This document shows positions 1 through 5,648 of a DNA stretch of 7,941 nt, piece after piece. The notes below the pieces were generated by a model, which did no database searches, had not been told where the DNA came from, and saw only the letters and a program-made list of their open reading frames with translations. Origin of the DNA: Planctomycetota bacterium (GTDB lineage: Bacteria > Planctomycetota > Phycisphaerae > WQYP01); the NCBI GenBank assembly GCA_021816165.1, contig JAKAYZ010000067.1, positions 1-7,941 on the forward strand, in the 5' to 3' direction. The position numbers were made by a program, and so were the translations under genes. Numbering within the stretch: the stretch's first letter is position 1; the number at the start of each line of letters is the position of its first letter.

Positions 1-171
1 ACCGATGATGCGGCCGTGTACTTTGATGCACGCGTCCAAGACGGCTGGCCGCTGGCCTCGCCAGTACAAGCCTACCTGGAAATGGCCGCCGGTGACAAAC
101 GGCTCAAGCAAATAGCCGAACAGGTCAGGAACCGGATACTGGCGGAAGTGCGCGATGCGGAGGCGGCATGA
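1..171 (+). CDS. C-terminal end of an AbiEi-like transcriptional regulator / antitoxin (partial)
   Basis: The frame is open from the first base of the window and ends at TGA 169-171, giving 56 C-terminal residues; the start lies outside the window. The piece reads as real protein: a short acidic/aromatic start, then WPLASPVQAYLEM, then a basic amphipathic helix containing KQIAEQVRNRILAEV. A segment of the type SPxQxYLDL followed by a helix with AExxRxxIL is typical of the C-terminal part of AbiEi-type transcriptional regulators, the antitoxin half of type IV toxin-antitoxin / abortive-infection pairs (known family pattern, recognised by eye). The last codons overlap the start of the next gene as ATGA, and that next gene looks like an AbiEii nucleotidyltransferase, which supports the assignment. 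In characterised AbiE systems this protein carries an N-terminal winged helix and represses its own promoter; that part cannot be seen here. Family confidence is moderate because only the tail is visible. Confidence 0.7.
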   Translation, partial: TDDAAVYFDARVQDGWPLASPVQAYLEMAAGDKRLKQIAEQVRNRILAEVRDAEAA

Positions 172-1055
172 ATTCCTTCGACCCGCTTAAGATGACGTTG
201 CTCGATCTGGCCTACGAATTGCGCGACACGGGATTCCCGCTCATCCTGGCCGGCGGGTATGGACTCTATCTCAAGCAGCTTCATCGCCAGCGTCCCGGTG
301 CCCCGCGAACATTGCTTCCCAGTGAACTTTGGCCGGCGCCGCGCAACACGGAGGACCTCGACCTATTTCTCCAGACGGACATCGTGGCCAGCGTCGAGCA
401 CATGAAGGCGGTGCGTAGCGCCTTGGATCGTCTCGGATTTTCCCTGGTGGAACGCGTGAAGTTCATGCACTTTGAAAAGTCGCTGGGCGCCATCGGTCAG
501 GTGAAGGTGGACCTGCTCACCGGTCCCATCGACGATCCCGCCACGCGCAGAAAATTGCGTTTGCAAAGCAAACCCCGCGTGCGTCCCAAGGGGAAAGTGG
601 AACTCCACGCCTACCTGACCAATGAAGCCATCGGTGTTGAAGAAGCCCCGACGGAGATTCCCGTCGCAGGATCGCGGTCAATGGGCGATCCCTGCCAGAC
701 CATTGTGCATGTCCCGCAGCCGTTTACCTTTCTGCTCATGAAACTGCACGCCTTTGCGGATCGCAAAGAGGATGCTGACCGGGATTTGGGGCGCCATCAC
801 GCCCTGGATCTGTACCGCCTGGTCGCCCTCCTGACAGAAGAGGAATACAAATCCGCGAGAGAACAGATCGGCAAGCATCGAGCGCAGCCGGCGGTCAGCC
901 GTGCGGAAAAGGTTGTCGATTCAGATTTCCGCGACTTGCAAGCTACGGGCATCCTGCGGCTTCGCGAGCATGCACTGGTGCGACCGAATTTCGACTTCGC
1001 CACATTTCTGGCGGTTCTCCGCGAATTATTCGTTAAGGAGACGCACGGCACATAG
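168..1055 (+). CDS. AbiEii-like nucleotidyltransferase (type IV toxin-antitoxin toxin candidate)
   Basis: This is a 295-residue protein, within the usual AbiEii size. Nucleotidyltransferase-fold marks are visible: the glycine pair in LILAGGYGLYL (G29-G30), the paired acidic motif RNTEDLDLFL (R59, D63, D65), a third carboxylate in KVDLL (D115), and a later MKLHAFADRKEDADRDLGRHHALDLYRL region (from about residue 191) with K192, several Asp and H211/D214. That region resembles the conserved Lys/Asp motifs III-IV of AbiEii and MenA-type toxins. In the family such enzymes transfer nucleotides to RNA (MenA acts on tRNA); the substrate here is unknown. The ATG at 168 overlaps the upstream stop as ATGA and has GGAGG at 159-163, so translational coupling to the antitoxin is likely. 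The spacing from GG to DLD (33 residues) is longer than is usual in the family. A distant non-toxin nucleotidyltransferase is possible, but the gene order argues for a TA or phage-defence pair. Confidence 0.78.
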   Translation: MNSFDPLKMTLLDLAYELRDTGFPLILAGGYGLYLKQLHRQRPGAPRTLLPSELWPAPRNTEDLDLFLQTDIVASVEHMKAVRSALDRLGFSLVERVKFMHFEKSLGAIGQVKVDLLTGPIDDPATRRKLRLQSKPRVRPKGKVELHAYLTNEAIGVEEAPTEIPVAGSRSMGDPCQTIVHVPQPFTFLLMKLHAFADRKEDADRDLGRHHALDLYRLVALLTEEEYKSAREQIGKHRAQPAVSRAEKVVDSDFRDLQATGILRLREHALVRPNFDFATFLAVLRELFVKETHGT

Positions 1056-1063
1056 AGGATTTG

Positions 1064-1080
1064 GCCATCTAACGGATGGC
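1064..1080 (+). other. Stem-loop just after the nucleotidyltransferase gene
   Basis: GCCATC (1064-1069) pairs with GATGGC (1075-1080) across a 5-base loop, starting 9 bases after the stop codon of the AbiEii-like gene. No T-run follows, so it is at best a weak or factor-assisted terminator or an mRNA 3'-end stabiliser. Confidence 0.4.
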
Positions 1081-1107
1081 ATACGACAGAAACCAACAAC
1101 CGGCATG

Positions 1108-1152
1108 CTGCGACATAATGAGGTCGCAGGTTCTACCGTTTTGTACCGTTTT
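1108..1152 (+). repeat. Inverted repeat plus 9-bp direct repeat inside the island end
   Basis: CTGCGAC (1108-1114) pairs with GTCGCAG (1123-1129) as a perfect 7-bp stem with an 8-base AT-rich loop. It is followed closely by two copies of TACCGTTTT (1134-1142 and about 1144-1152, with one base between). The whole 1056-1276 stretch has no convincing ORF. The placement between the last island gene and the tRNA scar would suit recombinase or excisionase binding, or a transcription end, but this is inference. Confidence 0.35.
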
Positions 1153-1276
1153 AACACAAAAATACCGCCTCAAAGCGCCCAAAATGGCGATGCACAGCGA
1201 GACCTTGCAAAGTGCGTTTTCCCCGTAAAATCAATCATTTGCTGAAGATCATGAGCTTTTCCGCAACACGGCCCGG

Positions 1277-1323
1277 CCCGCCTTCTAAGCGGACGGTTGT
1301 GGGTTCGATTCCCGCCGGGCGCA
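1277..1323 (+). other. 3' fragment of tRNA-Arg(UCU); probable attachment (att) site of an integrated island
   Basis: The sequence folds as the 3' part of a tRNA. There is an anticodon arm with stem CCCGC (1277-1281) against GCGGA (1289-1293), four pairs plus one mismatch. The loop CTTCTAA (1282-1288) holds anticodon TCT at 1284-1286. A 5-base variable region follows, then a complete T arm: GTGGG (1299-1303), loop TTCGATT, CCCGC (1311-1315). The 3' acceptor strand CGGGCGC (1316-1322) and discriminator A1323 close it. CCA is not encoded. No acceptor 5' strand (GCGCCCG expected) and no D arm occur in the 26 or so bases before 1277 or elsewhere in the preceding gap. A piece running from the anticodon arm to the 3' end is the usual duplicated target of tyrosine-recombinase integration into tRNA genes. 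With the 3' end pointing right, the island should lie to the left, where the AbiE-like pair sits, and the intact tRNA-Arg should be at its far left end. Confidence 0.75.
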
Positions 1324-1528
1324 TGGGGTTCAATTTTGTTCTCACAAGCCCGAAAATGCGGGAACGGTGGCGGCCACACCAAGCGAACCGATGGATAACG
1401 GCCTGAATTGCCTGAATTGAGTCCGGCCAATTAACTTTGATATATTTTTCAGCGCCCTGCGACAGTTCACGGTGGATATCATTGTTAGGCTTGGTTTGCG
1501 ACCGCTTTGGGCCGCACCATCCACTTTT
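1324..1528. other. Gene-free spacer between tRNA scar and channel gene
   Basis: No supported gene is seen here. It contains a small tandem repeat of GCCTGAATT (1401-1409 and 1410-1418) and an AT-rich patch at about 1429-1450 (AATTAACTTTGATATATTTTT) that may hold the promoter of the channel gene, although no clean -35/-10 pair can be assigned. An upstream in-frame ATG at 1437 exists, but the translated stretch 1437-1541 has no good ribosome site and reads unlike a membrane-protein N-terminus. Confidence 0.4.
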
Positions 1529-1534
1529 GGAGGA
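1529..1534 (+). promoter_or_regulatory. Strong Shine-Dalgarno that fixes the channel gene start
   Basis: GGAGGA lies 7 bases before ATG 1542, an optimal distance. This decides for 1542 over the in-frame ATG at 1437. It is the clearest ribosome binding site in the window. Confidence 0.8.
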
Positions 1535-1541
1535 TCAGCAC

Positions 1542-2627
1542 ATGCTGGCCAGTATTGTGACCGGCGCGATTGGCGTCATCATTATCGCCACGGCGATATT
1601 CGACCTGCTTTGGACGGCGTTTGTTGAGGGGGCCGGGCCGCTTTCACTGCGTACGATGATATTGGTGGGGAGATTGCAAAAGCATCTGCGCATGCGCTTT
1701 ACCACTCGGAAGATTATTCCGTGGGCGGGGTTATCCGTCATATTGGCCAGTTTAGCCATGTGGACAGGTATGCTCTGGATCGGCTGGACATTCATCTTTT
1801 CCTCCGTGCCGGGGGCCGTGATGGTGGGGGCCACCCATCAACCTGCGGATTTGTGGCAAAGGATTTATTTTGTCGGTTCCACGCTCCTTACGCTTTGCTT
1901 GGGCGATTTGTTGCCGCAGGGGCATTTATTTGAAATCCTGACTGATTTTTGCAGTGCCAGCGGATTTTTTGTGTTCGGCGCAGCACTTGCCTATCTGGTG
2001 CCGGTGATTTCCGCCGCCACACAAAAGCGTGCCGTCGCGGTTTACATCTGGTCCCTGGGTCACAATCCATCAGATATCATTTACCGCGCATGGAACGGGC
2101 GCGACTCGGCGGATCTGGGCAATCATTTTGATGCACTGATCCCGCAGCTTCTGACACTGGGGGAAATGCACCTTACTTATCCGGTGCTGCATTTTTTTCA
2201 CAGTCCGAAAAGGGCCGCCAGTGCCGGTGCCAATATTGCCATGCTGGATGAGGCGCTAAGTATTATGGAATATGGGATCAACCAGACCTGCGGCGTACAG
2301 TCATCGCGCATCCATTCGGTGCGCGAAGCCATCAATCAGTATGTCGTCACGCTGGCACCTGTGCTGCGCTACGTGCAGTCCAGCGGGCCGCCGCCTGTGC
2401 CGTCCCTTGATGTGCTGCGGCAAGGCGGGTTGCCCGCCAAACCACAGGAGGAATATGAAAAGTCCGTGGGCAATCAGATGGAGCGGCGGCAACTATTGCA
2501 GCGCATGGCACGCATGGAGGGTTGGACATGGGAGCACATTCATCCCAGCGGGCTGGCCATCGCCGACGAGCCGCGCCGTCGCATCGTCCCCACCGCTGCC
2601 GAGATCGAACCGATCGCCGTCGGATAG
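1542..2627 (+). CDS. Ion channel protein (two-TM pore-loop type, Ion_trans_2-like) with soluble C-terminal domain
   Basis: This is a 361-residue inner-membrane protein. Hydrophobic segments lie at about residues 3-28, 62-88 and 138-158. Between the last two, WQRIYFVGSTLLTLCLGDLLP (about 105-125) is a pore helix plus selectivity-filter arrangement like the T-x-x-T-x-G-x-G-D of potassium-channel pore domains. The filter position reads T117-L-C119-L-G121-D122, so the first filter glycine is replaced by cysteine, which makes K+ selectivity uncertain. Residues from about 160 to 361 are soluble and partly helical, ending in a charged segment (QMERRQLLQRMARMEGW) and a Pro/Ile-rich tail. No RCK/TrkA_N nucleotide-binding motif is seen, so any gating ligand is unknown. 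The gene is monocistronic by context: it follows the tRNA scar and converges on the Nudix gene, 19 bp away. The general class (channel pore domain) is fairly secure; the transported ion is not. Confidence 0.75.
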   Translation: MLASIVTGAIGVIIIATAIFDLLWTAFVEGAGPLSLRTMILVGRLQKHLRMRFTTRKIIPWAGLSVILASLAMWTGMLWIGWTFIFSSVPGAVMVGATHQPADLWQRIYFVGSTLLTLCLGDLLPQGHLFEILTDFCSASGFFVFGAALAYLVPVISAATQKRAVAVYIWSLGHNPSDIIYRAWNGRDSADLGNHFDALIPQLLTLGEMHLTYPVLHFFHSPKRAASAGANIAMLDEALSIMEYGINQTCGVQSSRIHSVREAINQYVVTLAPVLRYVQSSGPPPVPSLDVLRQGGLPAKPQEEYEKSVGNQMERRQLLQRMARMEGWTWEHIHPSGLAIADEPRRRIVPTAAEIEPIAVG

Positions 2628-2646
2628 AGGCCGTCGTGGCACCGCG

Positions 2647-3120
2647 TTATTTGACTGCAATTTTAAGCAGGTCAATGGACGGCGACCGAGCCGGGATAAT
2701 ATCCTCGTTGATGATGGCGACCGCCTCGCGCTGCACCCTCCAGACGAAAGACTCCGCGACCGCCGCCAGCGGCACCCATCGAAAGGCATCATGCTCCGCA
2801 TTGAGAACCACGCGAAACTGGCGCGAAGCCGCGGCCGCAAACACCGGCAGCACGCTGATGCGATCTTTGCCGCGATGATAAAACGATTCTAAAAATTCCA
2901 CCTGATGAAAAGCAGTCGGTTTAAGGCCCGTTTCCTCGTGCAGTTCGCGCAGCGCTGCCTCGATGGCTGTTTCACCTGATTTAATGCCCCCGTAGACAAC
3001 ACCCCAGATACCGGCATATTCACCATGCCCCTTGGCGCGATGCAGTTGGAGAAATTCCGGTCCGGCGGGCGCTTTACGATACACATATACCGCTATGCGG
3101 TTACTTTTTACCTTGGGCAT
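2647..3120 (-). CDS. Nudix hydrolase (NudB-like nucleotide pyrophosphohydrolase candidate)
   Basis: This is a 157-residue protein with a complete Nudix box, GX5EX7REUXEEXGU, at residues 44-66: G44, E50, then RELHEETGL with R58, E59, E62, E63 and G65. These bind the Mg2+ that drives hydrolysis of a nucleoside diphosphate linked to another group. Upstream is a typical beta strand plus LQLHRA and a YAGIWGVVYGG lead-in. Downstream, EHDAFRWVPLAAV (109-121) resembles the EHxxFxWV segment of dihydroneopterin-triphosphate/dATP-type Nudix enzymes, but the substrate cannot be fixed by eye. ATG at 3118-3120 was chosen because a longer reading to 3264 would run into the end of dprA and encodes Gly-rich, non-Nudix sequence; GGAAGG lies 8 bases upstream. 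It begins 35 bp after the dprA stop and is the last gene of the minus-strand cluster. Confidence 0.88.
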   Translation of the reverse strand: MPKVKSNRIAVYVYRKAPAGPEFLQLHRAKGHGEYAGIWGVVYGGIKSGETAIEAALRELHEETGLKPTAFHQVEFLESFYHRGKDRISVLPVFAAAASRQFRVVLNAEHDAFRWVPLAAVAESFVWRVQREAVAIINEDIIPARSPSIDLLKIAVK

Positions 3121-3155
3121 GCGTGCGGCCTTCCATTTAATTAAAACACAATTAT

Positions 3156-4499
3156 TTATACTCTGATAAACGAATGCTCGGCTGTCCGGCGGACTATTCC
3201 ACGCAGTTCCAGCATCGTCAACTCTGCCATGACCACCGCCGCCGGCAATTGCGTCTCCAGACATATTTCATCAACGCTGGCGGGCATCTTGCTGCTGACC
3301 GTGGCAAGTATTTTTTTCTGTGGGCCGGAAAACAGGGTTTCCTGCGATTCCAGTTCAGCGTCTGTTCCGCGCGTCGATGGGGCCGGTTTTGTACCGCGCC
3401 GCTGCGTCCGATCGGCGGTTGCGTTATTGTCGCCGTTATGCAGGTCAGGTCTTGAGTCAATATCAGCCGTCGCGCGAAGTGCTTTAGCTGAATCCAGCGG
3501 CACGGGACTGCGGTGTTCCAACCGGGAAAGTGGCCTTGCGGAATTGGCGGGGGCTTTTATTGCTGCATTTTCAGCGTCGTCCGGCGCCACCGTGCCGGAT
3601 AAGCCAAGTGAATCGAGAATATCGCGGGCTGACTCCACGAGTTCGGCACCGCCGCAGCGGATTAAATGATGAGTTCCGCTGCTCGCTGGCGAGTCCACCC
3701 GGCCCGGCATGGCAAAGACTTCACGCCCGTAATCCTCGGCAGCAAGCCGGGCGGTGATCATCGACCCGCTGCGCAGATTCGCCTCCACCACCAGCGTGCC
3801 GAGTGACAAGGCGGCGATGATTCGGTTGCGCGGCGGAAAATTTCGCGGCAATGGTGGTTCATCCGGAGGCATTTCACTGATGATGCATCCCGCCCGCCGA
3901 TTAATAATATCATCATAGAGGCTGTCATTCTCCGGCGGATAGCAATGCCCAAGGCCGCAACCACTTACCACGATCGTCCGACCGCCGGCCCGCAAAGCGC
4001 CATAATGAGCTGCTGTATCAATGCCGCGTGCGCCGCCACTGATAACTGTCACGCCAGCTTGCGCAAGGCCGCGGGCAAATTTTTCCGCCTGCTCGCGACC
4101 GTAAAGCGTGCATTGCCGGGCACCGACGATCGCCACCGCCACAGTATCCTCGGCCAATAACTGGCCACGCACATATAGTACCGGTGGCGGATCGGGCATC
4201 TGTCGTAGTGCAATCGGCCACAGGCCGTCGTCTGGACATAAAATTTGCAGCCCCAATCTTTGGCAGTCGGCAAGCACGGCTGCAGTATCCACGGCCGCCA
4301 TGGCAGATACCAACGCCGCTCCGCGCGTCGGGGCAATATCCAGCGCCGTGGCCAGTTCGGCGGCTGATAATTGGCATGCGCGATGGGCATCCCCCGCCCG
4401 TGATACCAAGCGACTGATGAGAATGGGCCCCAACCCATTGGTGAGCGATAAACGCAGATACGCGTGCGCCGCCGGCGAGGCCATGGATTGCTCGGTCAT
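3156..4499 (-). CDS. dprA: DNA-processing protein DprA (Smf), with extended linker
   Basis: This is a 447-residue protein, longer than the common 290-380. In order: an N-terminal helix-hairpin-helix/SAM-like region (about 15-70); the Rossmann-like DprA core (about 85-295) with IVGARQCTLYG, ISGGARGIDTAAHYGAL, GLGHCYPPEN, PRNFPPRNRIIAALS and the SGSMITARLA / REVFAMPGRVDSP series; and a C-terminal winged helix (about 388-447) ending in LRGIVRRTAEHSFIRV. Family role: DprA binds incoming single-stranded DNA in the cytoplasm and loads RecA during natural transformation; it is also kept in many bacteria not known to be competent. Core and winged helix are joined by about 85 residues (303-386) of hydrophilic, low-complexity sequence that accounts for the extra length. 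The ATG overlaps the aroB stop as ATGA and only a distant GGGG precedes it, so translation is probably coupled to aroB. Identification is secure. Confidence 0.95.
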   Translation of the reverse strand: MTEQSMASPAAHAYLRLSLTNGLGPILISRLVSRAGDAHRACQLSAAELATALDIAPTRGAALVSAMAAVDTAAVLADCQRLGLQILCPDDGLWPIALRQMPDPPPVLYVRGQLLAEDTVAVAIVGARQCTLYGREQAEKFARGLAQAGVTVISGGARGIDTAAHYGALRAGGRTIVVSGCGLGHCYPPENDSLYDDIINRRAGCIISEMPPDEPPLPRNFPPRNRIIAALSLGTLVVEANLRSGSMITARLAAEDYGREVFAMPGRVDSPASSGTHHLIRCGGAELVESARDILDSLGLSGTVAPDDAENAAIKAPANSARPLSRLEHRSPVPLDSAKALRATADIDSRPDLHNGDNNATADRTQRRGTKPAPSTRGTDAELESQETLFSGPQKKILATVSSKMPASVDEICLETQLPAAVVMAELTMLELRGIVRRTAEHSFIRV

Positions 4500-5611
4500 G
4501 CAGACACTGCCCCAACTGTGGTAACCGTTGCAATCGCATCGATTACAGAAGCCTCCGGAACGTCGCTTGCGATGGTGACCTGACCCAGTTTAACGGGCAA
4601 AATCAGCCGCAGTTTTGCACTGGCCACCTTTTTGTCGCTGTACATGGCAGATAGCACGGCTCGCGGATCATATCCCTCCACCGTCATTGGCAAACCTGCC
4701 GCGCGGATCAGATGCTCAAGCCGAGGCAAAAGTTGCGGCTCGCAACGTCCCAGGCCAATCGAGAGCCGGGTGGCCGCCAGCATTCCCAGCGCGACCGCAT
4801 AACCATGTGGAAGTTTGTCATAACCGACCACCTTTTCCAGCGCATGGCCAAAAGTATGACCAAAATTAAGATGGGCCCGGATCGACTTTTCATAAGGGTC
4901 TTGCGCGACAATATTCGCCTTAACGCTTACGTTCTGGAATATCAACTCGGCCAGCGACGCCGGGTCGAAGTGCAAAATCTGTGGCAGGTGTCTCTCGAGC
5001 CACGCAAACATATTTGCATCCGCAATGACGGCATGTTTAATGCATTCCGCTAAACCGGACTGCAACTCGCGGCGAGGGAGGGTGGATATCAAGTTTACGT
5101 CCGCCACCACCAATGAGGCGTGGTGAAAGGTGCCGAGTAAGTTTTTCCCCATGGCATGATCGATGCCTGTTTTACCACCGACGCTGGCATCGACTGCGGC
5201 CAGCAGCGATGTTGGCATTTGTATCAGCGGCACACCGCGCAGCACCGTGGCGGCGGCAAATCCTGCCATATCTCCCACCACACCCCCGCCGAGCGCAAAA
5301 ATCGGCATGCGGCGTTCCCATCGGTGCTGCAGCAGAAAGTCCCAGATATGCTGCAGGGTTTGGATGTTTTTATGCTCTTCGCCAGCCGGTATTACACACA
5401 CGAGCGGTTCGATACCCACCTTTTGCAGCGCCGCAGCAACTTTGTCCGCGTGCAGAGGTGCGACATTGGAATCCGTCACGATGGTGCAGGCGTGCGGACG
5501 GTATTTTTCCGCCGCAAAGGTGGCCGCGCCATCGCATAAATCCGTCCCAATCAGTATGTCGTAATCAGCGTCGGCGTGGGCCGCGGTCAGGTGAATCTTG
5601 CGCATGGCCAT
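4496..5611 (-). CDS. aroB: 3-dehydroquinate synthase AroB
   Basis: This 371-residue enzyme converts DAHP to 3-dehydroquinate, the second step of the shikimate pathway, in the cytoplasm with NAD+ and a divalent metal (Zn2+ or Co2+). Diagnostic stretches: the NAD-binding ALGGGVVGDMAGFAA (106-120), PTSLLAAVDASVGGKTGID (133-151), GKNLLGTFH (155-163), SGLAECIKH (185-193), LNFGHTFGHALE (248-259) and LPHGYAVALGM (267-277). The metal ligands match the E. coli spacing: E189, H252 and H269 (63 and 17 residues apart). Length is normal for the family. The start at 5611 is the first of two close ATGs (M1 and M3); neither has a clear Shine-Dalgarno, so M3 (5605) is possible. It begins 37 bp after the GH27 gene and overlaps dprA by 4 bp (ATGA). 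Confidence 0.97.
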   Translation of the reverse strand: MAMRKIHLTAAHADADYDILIGTDLCDGAATFAAEKYRPHACTIVTDSNVAPLHADKVAAALQKVGIEPLVCVIPAGEEHKNIQTLQHIWDFLLQHRWERRMPIFALGGGVVGDMAGFAAATVLRGVPLIQMPTSLLAAVDASVGGKTGIDHAMGKNLLGTFHHASLVVADVNLISTLPRRELQSGLAECIKHAVIADANMFAWLERHLPQILHFDPASLAELIFQNVSVKANIVAQDPYEKSIRAHLNFGHTFGHALEKVVGYDKLPHGYAVALGMLAATRLSIGLGRCEPQLLPRLEHLIRAAGLPMTVEGYDPRAVLSAMYSDKKVASAKLRLILPVKLGQVTIASDVPEASVIDAIATVTTVGAVSA

Positions 5612-5628
5612 ATTTTAACGCCATATCA

Positions 5629-5642
5629 GTCGAGCGTTCGAC
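5629..5642 (-). other. Small hairpin between the GH27 gene and aroB
   Basis: GTCGA (5629-5633) and TCGAC (5638-5642) form a 5-bp stem with a 4-base loop within the 37-bp gap. No T-run follows on the minus strand, so it is unlikely to be a full intrinsic terminator; it could stabilise a processed mRNA end. Confidence 0.25.
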
Positions 5643-5648
5643 ATTTGA

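Noticed and set aside
1250..1323. A complete functional tRNA-Arg gene
   Set aside because: The bases before the anticodon arm do not supply a strand complementary to CGGGCGC or a D arm; only the 3' portion is present.
1056..1323. tRNA-Arg interrupted by a group I intron
   Set aside because: No tRNA 5' half is found upstream in the gap, and the fragment retains both sides of the anticodon stem, so it is not a split at the anticodon loop.
1349..1362. Hairpin CCCG/CGGG after the tRNA fragment as its terminator
   Set aside because: The stem is only four pairs and no T-run follows.
1170..1430. 86-residue minus-strand ORF containing PGGNRTHNRPLRRR
   Set aside because: This stretch is the antisense translation of the tRNA-Arg 3' region, a common source of spurious hypothetical proteins.
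1437..1541. Longer N-terminus (35 extra residues) for the channel protein
   Set aside because: ATG 1542 has an optimal GGAGGA and opens directly into the first membrane segment; the extension has no ribosome site and no family character.
2628..2646. Shared terminator between the convergent channel and Nudix genes
   Set aside because: The 19-bp gap and the flanking bases show no convincing stem with a T-run on either strand.
2272..2892. 206-residue plus-strand ORF across the convergent gene ends
   Set aside because: It is a shadow frame of the channel gene and antisense to the Nudix gene; its composition is Arg/Ser/Pro-rich with no motif.
3121..3264. N-terminal extension of the Nudix protein up to 3264
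   Set aside because: It would overlap the end of dprA by more than 100 bp and encodes Gly-rich sequence unlike a Nudix fold.
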